DNA of 64,000 bases from Hordeum vulgare subsp. vulgare (lineage: Eukaryota; Streptophyta; Magnoliopsida; Poales; Poaceae): contig NC_058518.1 of assembly GCF_904849725.1 (NCBI RefSeq), positions 9,506,147 to 9,570,146 of the forward strand, in the 5' to 3' direction. The notes under the pieces were generated by a model, which was not told the DNA's origin, searched no databases, and saw only the letters and a list, made by a program, of their open reading frames with translations. This document shows positions 21,058 through 31,795 of this stretch, piece by piece (positions within the stretch are counted from its first letter, which is position 1; each line of letters starts with the position of its first letter). The position numbers and the translations under genes are program-made.

Positions 21058-22667
21058 TCCTCTATTCCTAAATAGGTGCAACCCACTATAGATTTTTGCT
21101 GCCATTTGGTGATGCCACGTCACAGTCCACTCCATTTTGATTGTTTTTTAGCATAATATTTTCTACAACGCAGCACCGTTCGTTTCCTATGCCACGTCAC
21201 AATCCACTTCATTTTGATTGTTTTTTAGCATAATATAGCACCGTTCGTTTCCTATGCCAGGTCACAGTCCACTTCATTTTAATTGTTTTTTAGCATAATA
21301 TTTTCTACAACCGCAGCACCGTTCGTTTCCTATGATCCTATCACCAGATCTATATCTGCACTTAAACACTAATAAAACCTCTTCCCCACACGCAGGGTGT
21401 CTTCTCTCCTTCCACCCCCCTACCGATTCCTTTCCATCTGTATATATATGTCTATTTCTCTCATGTCCCTTTAACGCCTCCTCCAGCACCCATCGCAGCC
21501 TCCCACCGTCCTGCAATTGATGTCGTGTCCTCCTGATTGCAGGCACGCCAGAGATCATGTTGTTATTGCAGTGTAGGTGCTCGAATTGGAGTAGCATCAT
21601 TCTTTCCATGGAAGGAGCGGGTGCCGAAACGAGGCAATACATGTATATCCATCTAATGTGATGCAGGTTGAGCCCCCTTCTCATCGCTCTACCACATCAT
21701 CAATGTTTTCAACTCCACAACGTGTCTCCATGGTTTTGTTTCTTATCTACTAATGCCGATCTATGTGCAGGGCATATGACATCCTTATGTTGTTATGCAT
21801 GCAAGGTAAGTGTGCGATCTGTCAAGGGCAAGAATAAAACACGGATTATGTGTGTGCTTAATTATACCGACCTCCCATGGTTTGCTTCAATAAATTAGCA
21901 ACTAATGAATTTGATTGTACAGGTTTATTTGAACACCTACCATTTCTCCAAACTTCCTAGATTGCATGTTAGATGCTTGAGGAAATGTCTCAATTACCTG
22001 TTCGAGGAAGTAAGAATTATTACTCCGTCTGCTCCTAAATTAATATTGAGTTAGCTATTGTTGCTCGCCGGAGTTTGAATTTTTGCTGCCATAATACAGT
22101 TATCTGAACTTGAACACTTTGCCCTCCAAGCAAGTGCTACACGCGTGAGTGCTAATTGTTTCACTGTGCGTTGAGGAATACAATATCAACAATACTTCTA
22201 TTATTGATTATCCACTGCACTTTTTTCTTTTCTGGCTTCTATTCTAGGATGGCATCTAATTTGGCACACGTGGAACGATGTTTTGCTCATTCCTAGATTG
22301 TTTGACCAAGGCAGATTCACGTACTTATAATAACAAAATTGCAAAACTGAGAATACTATGAAACCACCATAATTGTGTGATTACAAAGTTTAAACCGACG
22401 ATTGTATAAGAAACATGATTGTGTATAACCAATTTGCCAGAAAGCTCCAATCATAATAACAATGCATTTCGATTTGAAAAGGAATGATTCTTAGAAATAT
22501 ATAGAATTAACAATCAACTATTCATCCAAAATTGTAAATTATACAGAATTAGAGTGTCGAAATTTTATCATGCACCTGGTTCATTAGTCTAACTATAATC
22601 AACTATACTAATATTGATCATATATATTGCTATGAATTCCCGCAGCAACGCGCGGGGCATCATCTAG
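21058..22667 (+). mobile_element. Helitron, non-autonomous, 1.61 kb
   Basis: It begins TCCTCTATTCC and ends with a GC-rich hairpin (CCCGC, loop, GCGGGG), six bases, then CTAG. The host bases on either side are A and T, the classic Helitron A^T insertion. The inverted paralogue at 25620-25690 lacks it: there the flanking sequences run directly together. No Rep/helicase coding sequence is present. Three roughly 70-90 bp direct repeats lie near the 5' end and an AT-rich body follows. No captured gene could be identified with confidence. Confidence 0.9.
21110..21335. repeat. Direct repeats inside the Helitron
   Basis: Three copies of a unit containing GCCACGTCACAGTCCAC, ATTGTTTTTTAGCATAATAT and GCACCGTTCGTTTCCTAT start near 21112, 21189 and 21255. 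The middle copy lacks the TTTTCTACAACGCA part. Confidence 0.85.
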
Positions 22668-23095
22668 TTTACCCAAATAATGGAAGGCACAACCCTATGA
22701 AATGTCACATATTTTTCTAATGGACATAAATATTTTTTAGCCTACATGGTCCATTTTAATAATGGACATAAAGGACGGGAACGTTTGGTTCTAAGTGTAT
22801 ATACACCCTATATGTAAAAAAGGTAATAGCAATTCAATAAAAAGTTAAAAAATTCTGAAAATATTTTTGAAATAAATTTAACCTTTGATTATACTCGTAA
22901 GAGAAATTCCATCAAAAAATTTACACGTTGACGTCTTTTCAAAAAAAAATCGATCAAAATAGTGTGAATAGTGACCTATAATAGCAAATAAATTTTTTCT
23001 TTTTTGTACAGAAGTCAATGTTGGTTTTTCGTGAAATATTTGATACTAGTGCAAAACCAAGTCAACTTTAATTCAAAAATATTTTTGAACTACTC
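22668..23095 (+). other. Resumed 3' flank of copy A, with half of a TIR element
   Basis: Continuation of the duplicated 3' flank after the Helitron: TTTACCCAAATAATGG, then GTCCATTTTAATAATGGAC, then an AT-rich stretch. It matches 25150-25625 in inverted orientation and stops near 23095, so the small terminal-inverted-repeat element that is complete at 25110-25530 is only partial here. Confidence 0.75.
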
Positions 23096-23229
23096 TTCGC
23101 CTTCTTCTCTTCTTTGATGTCCAAGCACCTCACGCATGCCTCCTTGTTTGTCAAGATTTCCTTGAACCTCTCCGCCAGCTTGGCTGCCACACCTTCTTTT
23201 CTGAGTTGAGACTAGTTTAGTGTTGGAAA
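23096..23229. other. Short unassigned spacer
   Basis: C/T-rich sequence (TTCGCCTTCTTCTCTTCTTT and onward) with no recognisable feature. Confidence 0.3.
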
Positions 23230-24020
23230 TTTATCTTCTGTAATGAGTTAAATAACTATTTTTAATCAAGTGAAATATATCATTTCAATTGAGTGAGTTT
23301 AATTTGTTTTCTTAAATGAGTGAAATGACTGATATCTATCTTTTGTAAATGAGTGTAGTGTGTTTTATGAAATAAGTAAAATCTATCTGATGTGAATGAG
23401 TGTAATGTGTTTCTTGAAATGAGTGAAATCTATCTTTTGTAAATGAGTGAAATGATTTATTGAGATTTGAGAAATTAGTGAAACAAGAAAAAAAAAACAG
23501 TTGCTTGTTTGAAATAAGTGAAAGATGTGTCTGAGTCTATAGAATAGTGGTAGTGAAATATCAGTTCTAGGCATACACAATGAAATTAGTTTGAAATCTA
23601 TCTTTTGTAGTGAGTGAAACTAGTTTTTGAAATCTATCTTTTGTAGTGAATGAAACTAGTTTTTTGAAACGACTGAAATATATTATTTCTATTCAGTGAC
23701 TGCAATGCATTTTCCGAAATGAGTGAAATCTATCTTTTGTAAATGAGTGTAATGTGTTTTCTGAAATATGTGAAATGAGTGAAATCTGTCTTACGTAAAT
23801 GAATGCATTACGTTTTTCTGAAACTAGTGAAATTTATCTTTTGTAAATGTGTGAAATTGTTTTTTCAAATTAGTGAAACGAGAAAAAGGATTAAAATTAT
23901 TTGTTTGAAATAAGTGAAATACATGTTTGAAATCTATCCAATAGAAGAAGTGAAATATAAGTTTTGCAAATAAGCAGTGAAATTAGTTTGAAATAACTTT
24001 ATAATGAGTGAAATCATTTT
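23230..24020. repeat. Degenerate GTGAAAT minisatellite
   Basis: Variable units of about 40-55 bp contain AATGAGTGAAATCTATCTTT and TGTAAATGAGTGTAATGTG, repeated more than a dozen times with many indels. It is AT-rich with no coding potential. Confidence 0.8.
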
Positions 24021-24375
24021 CTTTTTTGAAATAACTGAAAACAATGTGCCAGGTCTAGAGAATTTTTGGCGTCGTATGATTCCAAGGCTTGCGGGAGGTT
24101 TGATGTTTGTCAATAGGCCATCCAAAGGACATGTCAAAGGAAATGACTCATCACATCCTTAAATTACTTACTATCACATATGCCCGTGGGTTGCAACGAG
24201 AGAAAAATAATAATATCACACCAATCTAGCCTCATAAGCATGACTCAAACACTCCACGTCGAACACCGTGCAAATCAATGTCCTCTGTATCACGAGAGTC
24301 GACCATTGGGACATGTATGAAAAAAATGTCGTCCATTATAGTGTATAAATACTATGTAGCTCAATTTTTCCTACG

Positions 24376-24450
24376 AGAGTCGACTGGTGCAGTTGGTTAA
24401 TGTGGTGGGCACCTCATGTCGCTAGTTTGAATCCCACTAAAGCACATATT
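24376..24450 (+). repeat. tRNA-derived SINE-like sequence
   Basis: CGACTGGTGCAGTTGG fits an internal A box, and AGTTTGAATCC about 38 bases later fits a B box. A T run follows at 24449. No proper tRNA cloverleaf closes, so this is more likely a SINE head or tRNA relic than a working tRNA gene. Confidence 0.5.
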
Positions 24451-24849
24451 TTTTACTGATTTTTGTAAAAAAAAAGAAACTCATGTAGGCTAAGGCCCAT
24501 TAGAGATGAGCGTTCACCAAGGTCTGTTCACAGAAGGAACCCCGTATAAAAGTTATGACTCGACTTACAAAATGCCGATCCTATTTAACGTTTGTGAACG
24601 TCAAAACATCGTCGCCTATTTGAAGGCTGAGTTTAGACGGCTGGCTTTTTCTAACCTTTCCTTTCGTTTCCTTTTTCTTTTTCCTTTTCTGCTGATTTTT
24701 TGTTTCCTTTTTTTCTTTTTCCATAAATTCAAATTCTTAAAAAATGTTCAGAATTCCAAAGTCATTTTTAAAAAAATGATCACTTCTTTTCAGCAAAAGA
24801 TTGACACTCCAAAGATTGAATGTTGCGATGCCATAAAAAAGCTTGTAGA
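24451..24849. other. Unassigned AT-rich sequence
   Basis: Contains T-rich and A-rich tracts and an incidental 116-codon frame rich in Phe from a CTTTT tract. No domain or repeat family is recognised. Confidence 0.3.
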
Positions 24850-25104
24850 AAAATGACCATGAACAAATTCATGAAAACTAAACATCGTTCCTATATTTTG
24901 GTTACATTGGAATCATAACAGCACGAGTAGGAATAGCATCGGCCAAATGCTGACATTGGAATCATAACACCGGAGTAGCATGCTTGGGCCAAAATGCTTT
25001 TCACTAGCTGAGATGAAATAGAAGGGATTACAAGTCATTGGATTGAATTCCACATCCTACGACTACATCACTATTCGTCCGCTCCTCGAGAAGAAACTAG
25101 ATAC
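24850..25104 (-). pseudogene. PNRC-like gene copy D: 3' flank only
   Basis: On the minus strand it begins at GTATCTAGTTTCTTCTC, that is, at the stop codon of a copy-A-like gene. It runs through the conserved 3' flank (TCATCTCAGCTAGTGAAAAG and AAAATATAGGAACGATGTTT) to about 24850. No coding sequence remains upstream. An extra segment near 24915-24990 includes a short duplicated piece (TTGGAATCATAACA). Confidence 0.7.
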
Positions 25105-25109
25105 ATATT

Positions 25110-25530
25110 GCATGTAAGGAAAATACACTTTGGTTCCTGGTTGTATATGCATCCCATATAGAGAATTTTTTAATAATTCAATAAAAAGTCAGAGTAGTTC
25201 AAAAATATTTTTGGATTAAAGTTGACTTTGTTTTGCACTAGTATCGAACATTTCAAGAAAAAAACAGACATTGACTTTTGGATAAAAAGACAAAATTTAT
25301 TTTCTATTGTAGGGCACTATTCACACAATTTTGACCGAAAATTTGTATTTTTTGAAAAGACATTAACATGTAATTTGTTTATGGAATTTCTCTTACGAGT
25401 ACTACAATGAAAGGTTAAATTTATTTCAAGAATATTTTCAGACTTTTAACTTTTTTAAAAATTGTTATATTTTTCTTTTACATATAAGGTGTATATACAC
25501 CCAGAACCAAACGTTCCCATCCTTTACGTC
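25110..25530. mobile_element. Small TIR element (MITE-like) inside the duplicated flank
   Basis: The ends are inverted and imperfect: TTTGGTTCCTGGTTGTATAT near 25113 against the reverse complement of GTGTATATACACCCAGAACC near 25490-25510. The interior repeats AATTCAATAAAAAGT and TTCAAAAATATTTTT in inverted order. There is no coding capacity and the superfamily is undetermined. One end is missing in the copy at 22780-23095. Confidence 0.55.
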
Positions 25531-26035
25531 CATTATTAAAATGGACCATGTAGGCTGAAAAATATTTACGGCCATTAAAAGAAATATGTGACATCTCATA
25601 GGGTTGTGCTTTCCATTATTTGGGTAAATACTGTTTGATAATGGTAGTACGTTAATTCGGTAAATGCATTTTTTTATCTTAGATAACTTGAGACTGAATG
25701 CTGCGGTACCACAAAGAATCTCGGAGAAAAATGACCCGGAACAAACTCATGAAAATCAAACATCCTTCCTATATTTTGGTTACATTGGAATCGGCCAAAT
25801 GCTGTGGACTTCGATGCTTTTCACTAGCTAGCTGAGATGAAATAAAAGAGATTATTACAAGTCATGGGATTGAATTCGACATCATTCGTCTACAGCACCA
25901 CACGCTCGTCTACTCACATGAAGAAGACACTAGATCGATCACCATGGTGGACTTAATTACTATATACAGAGTGCACGCGGACGTGCCAATAGAAAGAAGG
26001 AGGGCATGGGAGCATGCTCGGCTCCGATATACTCA
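25531..26035 (-). pseudogene. PNRC-like gene copy C: C-terminal remnant and 3' flank
   Basis: On the minus strand, 26033-25970 still reads EHAPMPSFFLLARPRALCI and a stop, matching the end of copy A. The conserved 3' flank follows at 25965-25620. The sequence TTTACCCAAATAATGG is contiguous with AAACAGTA here, so this copy is the empty site for the Helitron found in copy A. Everything upstream of the last 20 or so codons is lost at 26035. Confidence 0.8.
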
Positions 26036-27179
26036 TATACTATTAATATAGTACAAAGGACACGAGAAGTAAAAATTACATCTAGATCCGTAGACCGCCT
26101 AGCAACGACTACAAGCGCTGCACTGAGTCGAAGGCACACGACACACAGCTGTCATCGCCTCTCCATCAGTGGAGCCGAGCAAATCTTGTTGTAGTAAACA
26201 GTCAGAAAATCGTTGTGCTAAGCAAAGGACCGGCGCACCAGAACGGCAACCGTCGTCGATGAAGAGAAGTGTACCACGTGTTCCAACAAGTGAGAGGATA
26301 TTGTAGGTTTTTTGTGGTCGACAATGTTCGGAAACTCTTTTTTTTTTTTTTGCGGGTGATTCGATCAGAAACTTGTACAAGTATAAATCGACGCTTTTGA
26401 AATATATAATGTAATAGTGATGTTGTGTTACTCAGATAATAAAGTTTTCCACTGCAGACTGCCTGACCTGCAGCAGTTTGCTAGGTTCCATTCGTTTACT
26501 TCTTCATCAATGAAATGCAATCTTGTTGCTTTTCGTCAAAAAATAAATATAAATAATTACTGATAATTTCCATGGCATGGGTTGCTTGTATGTCAATGGA
26601 TTGTGTCAATGTTTTTGAAGATCTTGGTAAATTTTGGATCAATCTTGAATGTTGAGGAACTTGCTTTTGCTGAATTTAATTTTTATGTAATGTTTTGCTA
26701 AAACTCAGCTTCACTTCGACAGCCGTTGGATCAAAAGCATGCTGAGATTCATGTTTTCGGCTGTTGTCCAATGGCTTATTTGTTCGATGGTTGACACTTG
26801 ACAATGCAGCCTGTTCATTAATGGGCGTTGTCTTTTTCTATTGCCAGGCTAAGCTTTTGCTTGTTTGTTTGAAGCCATCGGCTACTGTTTTCTGTTTTTT
26901 CTTCTACAGGATTACATCATATGGTTTGAACGTGATATTTTTTGTATTGTTTGAACATATATTTGTACACTCTTTTTTAGGGGAGTTCACGCTTTCAAAA
27001 GTCCACATACAATTGGTTTTATTGTTTTATTTTTTGTTCTTCATTCTTGCTTTTTTTGCTTTTTTTGTTCTTCTTCATTTGTTTGCTATTCTTTTATTTT
27101 CATGGGACAACGTGAGTTTCAACTATGCTTCGTTCATGTCATTAGTCTTCATATCAAATTGTGTTCCCATCCTATAAAG
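26036..27179. other. Unassigned sequence with poly-T tract
   Basis: 26060-26330 is moderately GC-rich and resembles gene-antisense repeat sequence seen widely in Triticeae (memory only). A T12 tract at 26339-26351 is followed by GCGGGTGATTCG, which looks like the tail of a retroposon on the minus strand. 26400-27180 is AT-rich with a Phe-rich accidental frame at 26764-27177. No gene is assigned. Confidence 0.35.
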
Positions 27180-28140
27180 GCTAGTTTGCAATTGCATGTT
27201 TTCAAGAGGTGTTATAACTTCAAGTTTTTAGGATGGATCGCAACTACTTGTTTTCAAGAGGGGTCATAATTGTATGTTTTCAACAGGTGTCGTAGCTGTA
27301 TTTTTGCAAAAGGGTCGCAACTAACTACATGTTTTCGTGATGGGTCATAACTGTAATTTTTTATGATAGGTCGCAACTGCATATTTTTAAGGGGAAGACG
27401 CAACTGCATGTTTTTACGGGGAGGTCGTAACTGCATGTTTGTCAAGAGGGGCCGCAACTACATGTTTTGACGGGGAGGTCGTAACTGCATGTTTGTCAAG
27501 AGGGGCTGCAACTACATGTTTTTACGGGGAGGTCGTAACTGCATTTCTGTCAAGAGGGGCCGCAAGTGCATGTTTTTCAAGAGGAGTTGCAACCGTAAGT
27601 TTTCAAATGAGGTCACAACTGCATGTTTTCAACGTGTGAGAGCAACTGCATGTGTTTTCAAGGGGGCTGCAAATGCATGTTTTTTCAACATGTCGCAATT
27701 GCATGCTTTCAAGGGAGGGTCGCAACTGCATGCTTTTGTCGGGGGTCGCAACTGCATGCTTTCAAGGGGTCGTCGCTGCAAAGTCTGAAATAGCATCATG
27801 ACTGCATCTTTTTCAAGAAGGTCACAACTCATGTTTTCTAGGTTTGTCGCGATTGCAAGGCCCAAGGTGGGACTCGAAATTGCATGGTTTTCAAGGCTTT
27901 TCGCAACTGCAAGTTTTATAGGGAATTTTCCTAAATTGCTTGTCCTTAGGGGGGACCATAACTGCATATTCTCTAAGTTTTGTTGCAATTTTTTGCCCCA
28001 AAGGGCGCAACTACACGTTTCCCCAAGGCAGGCCGCAACTTCAGGTTTTCTAGATTTGTAGCTACTACAAAGTGTTACAACCAATTGCACGTGTTGCAAC
28101 TACCTAGGCGATTGCAAGTGTTGCAACTCTCATTGCAATT
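27180..28140. repeat. Degenerate 26-30 bp minisatellite (GGTCGCAACTGCATGTTTTC)
   Basis: About 30 imperfect units of GGTCGCAACTGCATGTTTTC plus AAGRGG. They are most regular at 27370-27640 and become diffuse towards 28140. Units of 27 bp keep the frame, so repetitive open frames appear (for example at 27439-27639 plus and 27254-27457 minus). These are by-products of the repeat. Confidence 0.85.
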
Positions 28141-28844
28141 GTGGTGCACCAACGCGACTACAACTGGTGATGGATTGTTTCTTATTTATTTTCTGTTCTC
28201 CATTTTTTATCATATTTTTTTAAGTCATGAATTATTTTAAATTTTGTGATTTTTTAATGTTTTGTACATTTCATATTTTTTTGCATTAGACAACATTTTA
28301 AAATATGGGGAGTTATTATATTCATGATTTTTTTAATTGGAAAATCACATGTTTAATGGTGAAATGAAACAATTGGAAATCTACATGGCTCTATTATTAT
28401 ACATGCAACAACATTTTTGCCAACGTAAATGGTGAAATGAAATAACAGGAAATCAACAAAATGTCATGGTGAATTAGTTTGTGGTGTCAATTGTTGCTTC
28501 AACTTTTTTCTTCTACAAGTTTCCACCTACGTTCCATGTCTTCAAACAACAACTACTAGTTTTTTTTGGCTGGAGCAACTACTCTTTTTTTTGGCCGGAG
28601 CAACTACTGGTAGCTCAAGCGTCTTGGCAAAATATAATAGTGTTGCTAGGCCAAGTCCGGCCCAACAAAAATGAAGAGAACACACTAGGCCAGCCACAAA
28701 TAAGAAAACAGAATAGAACCAGATCACACGGGAGGAAACGGTTGACATCATACGTGAATGAGACCATAGTTTTGTGCCAGCTTGATGAGTTCCAGGTGCT
28801 CCGTTTTGTGTATCCCATATGTGTGGGATGCGCAATGGTTTGTT
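28141..28844. other. Unassigned AT-rich sequence
   Basis: T/A-rich, with a direct repeat of GGC[TC]GGAGCAACTACT at 28570-28610. I see no recognisable gene. Confidence 0.3.
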
Positions 28845-29210
28845 ATATGAATGGGTTGTGCCTTCGGTTATTTGGGTAAATACTGTTTGATGCAGGTACT
28901 ACGTTCATTCGGTAAATGCTGCATTTTATTTGGTTAACTTCAGACTGAACGCCACAGTACCACAACAAAGCTCACAGAAAACTGAGTTTGAACGTATTCA
29001 TACAATTAAACTAAACATCCTTCCTGTATTTTGGTTACATTGGAAACATAACACCACGGGTAGGAGTAGCTTCGGCCGAATGCTTAGATTGGAATCATAT
29101 CATGACACCAGAGTAGCATGCATGAGCCAAAAATGCTTTTCACTAGCTGAGATGAAATAGAAGGGATTACAAGTCATGGGATTTGAATTCCACATCCTAC
29201 GACTACTCGC
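28845..29210 (-). other. 3' flank of PNRC-like gene copy B
   Basis: This is the same duplicated flank as after copy A, on the minus strand. It includes ATTTGGGTAAATACTGTTTG uninterrupted, a second empty site for the Helitron. It contains an insertion near 29050-29130 shared in part with copy D (AACACCACGGGTAGGAGTAG type sequence). Confidence 0.75.
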
Positions 29211-29825
29211 CTACTCCTGAGGAAGAAAGAAGGAGGGCATGGGGAGCATGCTCGGCTCAGGCGCCGCGTAGAAGCTGGGCCCGACGAACGCCACGTTAGT
29301 CGTTTGTGGCTGCTTCTCCATCTGCTCCGGCTCCGGGCGAGGCTTCTTGTGCAAGTCCCAGCGCGACGCGCGGCTAGGGCTAGGTCTGTGGCGCTTGTTG
29401 TTGTTATTGCCCACATGGCGGCCGCGATCCGTGGGCGGCGAGGTCTCGAGTTTCTTCTTGCTGTCCCAGCGTTCGACGGAGGCGGCGCTGTTTGACCAAG
29501 ACGAAGACGACGACGGCATGGTGTTGCTGGTGCGGGGTGCCTTGTATTTCTTGTGCGAGTCCCACCTGTCGACAGAGTCGGCACGGCAGGCGCTCCCGCT
29601 GTCCGAGTCCGAAGAAGAAGACGACGACGAGGAGGAGGAGATTGAGCCGCATGGATTGTTTTCAAGTTTCTTGTTCCAGTCCCACCTGTTGACGAAGTCG
29701 GCGCGGCCTGGCATGGCGGACACCAACATGGTGAGGATGACACCATGCGGCGTCGGCAACAGCGGCAGCATCTCGCTCCTCGGCGGCGTCGGGAGCAGCG
29801 GTGGGAGAAGAGCTTGTGCCTCCAT
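29211..29825 (-). CDS. PNRC-like short protein, copy B
   Basis: An intact 204-codon frame on the minus strand from ATG at 29825 to TAG at 29211. It is colinear with copy A: N-terminal LLPPLLPTPPRSEMLPLLPT, four RWDxxKK-type repeats (RADFVNRWDWNKK, RADSVDRWDSHKK, SVERWDSKKK and SRWDLHKK), a longer Ser run, then GPSFYAAPEPSMLPMPSFF. The C-terminus is LPQE and stop, instead of copy A's longer tail. The frame could extend upstream to 30038, but homology to copy A starts at this ATG. Two independently intact copies with indels in multiples of three suggest selection on the frame, which is inference. There are no transposon domains. Confidence 0.65.
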   Translation of the reverse strand: MEAQALLPPLLPTPPRSEMLPLLPTPHGVILTMLVSAMPGRADFVNRWDWNKKLENNPCGSISSSSSSSSSSDSDSGSACRADSVDRWDSHKKYKAPRTSNTMPSSSSSWSNSAASVERWDSKKKLETSPPTDRGRHVGNNNNKRHRPSPSRASRWDLHKKPRPEPEQMEKQPQTTNVAFVGPSFYAAPEPSMLPMPSFFLPQE

Positions 29826-30040
29826 TGCTAGCTGTTCCTCCTGGATCAGACGCGACGACTGAGAGGGAGATGTCGTCGATCGGTAGATCGCTTGTTTGAT
29901 GGAGATGATGGATGGCCTGCGGCACATATTTATCGTAGCTGGCTGTGCATGCATGTGTGCTCGTTCCCGACTCGGATCGAGTCTCTCTCTGAATCCGACG
30001 AGTAGCGGACACGCAAATGATCGATCCAAGCCCATCACCC
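29826..30040 (-). promoter_or_regulatory. Promoter and 5' UTR of copy B
   Basis: Colinear with 19926-20112 on the opposite strand, including GACTCGATCCGAGTCGGGAA, a TATA-like ACGATAAATATG and GATCGACGACATCTCCCTCT. It extends further upstream to GGCTTGGATCGATC, shared with 14690. Confidence 0.55.
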
Positions 30041-30308
30041 ATGCATGCTACGCGAGAAATATTACTATCGACTCGAATCCTCAAAAAAAAAAACAATCCA
30101 ATGAAAAATTAATCCCTTTGAACACTGTCATTGGGTCTGGAGCCAGGATGGTCACTCCTAAGTCCTAATACAAGATGTAGCCACAAGGATCAACTCGGCA
30201 GATGGTATGTCATGTACCGCTGTACGTAGTTGAAGGAGAATTTCCAAGTTGATCGACCTGGACAGAGGTCCTGCTCCACTGCATGCTTCATCACATCCGC
30301 AAGATTTA
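30041..30308. other. Unassigned spacer
   Basis: Contains an A-rich tract near 30086 and a minus-strand frame ending FSFNYVQRYMTYHLPS, for which I see no family. TTA at 30306-30308 is the target duplication of the next element. Confidence 0.3.
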
Positions 30309-30975
30309 AAGCATCTCTAGCAGACTCTATATAAGTGATCAAAACCGTAAAAAAATTGTATTTTACAGTTTTGATCAAAAAGAATGTCCAAACAAACATC
30401 GCAAAAGTGATCCAATCCCTAAATTTTTTTAAGTGGCATGAAAAAGCCACATCCAAAACCCTTATATTTGAAGGTTGGAAGGCCGAATCAAGGGGCCTTC
30501 ATATACCGGCCCACAAAATTTGCCGAAATCCGTCCTAAACTCGCCGGAATTCATCACCACACACTGAAAAAGGCCGCTAGACGCCACCATCGATCGCCGA
30601 CAGTTCAGATTGAACGAGCTCGATCTTGTCGTGGCCTCCCATGACCTCAGTCTGGACATTGTAATCCTCCCGACGGGGCAGGCAAAGGGGCATGGCTCGG
30701 ATGGCGTGGCTAGCAACGGAGCAAGGCACAGATGACGGAGGCGACGAGGTGTGGCCGCCGAGGCTGGGCGCGGCCGGCGTGGTGATCGGGCGCGGCCGAC
30801 GGACGACGGGTGACGGGGCGTGGCCGACGGGTTGGACACGGCCAGCGTGGCCGACACGGCCGGCTGGAAGAAGTGCGGCGGTTGCCGGACCGGAATAAGG
30901 AACTCTTTATCTCAGTTTTACAATTTTTTACATATATCTCAGTTTTACAATTTACGTTTGATCTGCGAGATGCTC
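30309..30975. mobile_element. Non-autonomous PIF/Harbinger-type element, 667 bp
   Basis: The left end AAGCATCTCTAGCAGA and the reverse complement of the right end, GAGCATCTCGCAGATC, form inverted repeats. Both sides are flanked by TTA (30306-30308 and 30976-30978), the Harbinger target. The interior is GC-rich near 30600-30890 and has no transposase. Related sequence forms the left part of the duplicated region ending near 32560. Confidence 0.75.
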
Positions 30976-30989
30976 TTAGTTCGGCCCAC

Positions 30990-31485
30990 TGTACCTCGGC
31001 TGCCGGTGAACACATTGAAGATACGGTGTTGGATGTCTTCCATACCGATCTTACATAATGAGCATTGGGTTATTAGAGAGGGATGCGCGTTTTGATGTGT
31101 GTGTGGTGTAATCAAAGTCGTTTACATACACGATCATACATTCACCTATATGAACTGTACCTCGGCTGCCGGTGAACACATGAAGATACAGTGTTGGATG
31201 TCTTCCATACCGATCTTACATAATGAGCATTGGGTTATTAGAGAGGGATGCGCGTTTTGATGTGTGTGTGGTGTAATCAAAGTCGTTTACATACACGATC
31301 ATACATTCACCTATATGAACTGTACCTCGGCTGCCGGTGAACACATGAAGATACAGTGTTGGATGTCTTCCATACCGATCTTACATAATGAGCATTGGGT
31401 TATTAGAGAGGGATGCGCGTTTTGATGTGTGTGTGGTGTAATCAAAGTCGTTTACATACACGATCATACATTCACCTATATGAAC
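30990..31485. repeat. Three tandem copies of a 165-bp LINE-derived unit
   Basis: Units start at 30990, 31156 and 31321 with TGTACCTCGGCTGCCGGTGA and are almost identical. On the minus strand each reads a zf-RVT-like stretch, CSLCKIGMEDIQHCIFMCSR, as found in plant LINE ORF2. A fourth, single unit lies at 32580-32641 plus 45102-45210 and is split by the Harbinger element. Confidence 0.85.
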
Positions 31486-31795
31486 GTACGTATGATTTGT
31501 AAAAAAAACACATACGCATATCCTATCCATATGAGCATCTTTCAGAGACTAAGCCGGTAAATCATTTTGAGATTGACGAAGTGGCCACAAACGTCTTCGT
31601 AGTTAACGGGAGCGTCTCCTCCACTGAACGCACATCGGCGAAAGACCTGAAATAAATTCAGAAAAATACAAGCACCAATGTCAAATCTAGAATTCAAACC
31701 CTGATGAGCAGGAGATACCACAGTCCTCATAACCATCCAACCACGGGTTGGTTTGCATGGGGGTTTAATAGTTGATGTGGTGTTCTCCAATGATG
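31486..31795 (-). other. Left copy of a duplicated minus-strand coding-like segment
   Basis: 31540-31650 in minus sense reads CAFSGGDAPVNYEDVCGHF and NLKMIYRLSL before a stop. It is nearly identical to 45260-45400. A plausible splice acceptor precedes it at both sites. The source gene is not recognised. Confidence 0.5.

Noticed and set aside
24376..24450. Functional tRNA gene
   Set aside because: A and B boxes are present, but the acceptor and anticodon stems do not close. A SINE-like origin is more likely.
26764..27177. 137-codon hydrophobic frame resembling a membrane protein
   Set aside because: Phe/Leu-rich because of TTTT tracts, with no homologue recognised and no codon bias.
27254..27788. 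Repetitive small frames (for example MSRGAATTCFDGEV type) that look like a repeat protein
   Set aside because: They arise because many minisatellite units are 27 bp long. All three frames are similarly open and the repeat degenerates at both sides.
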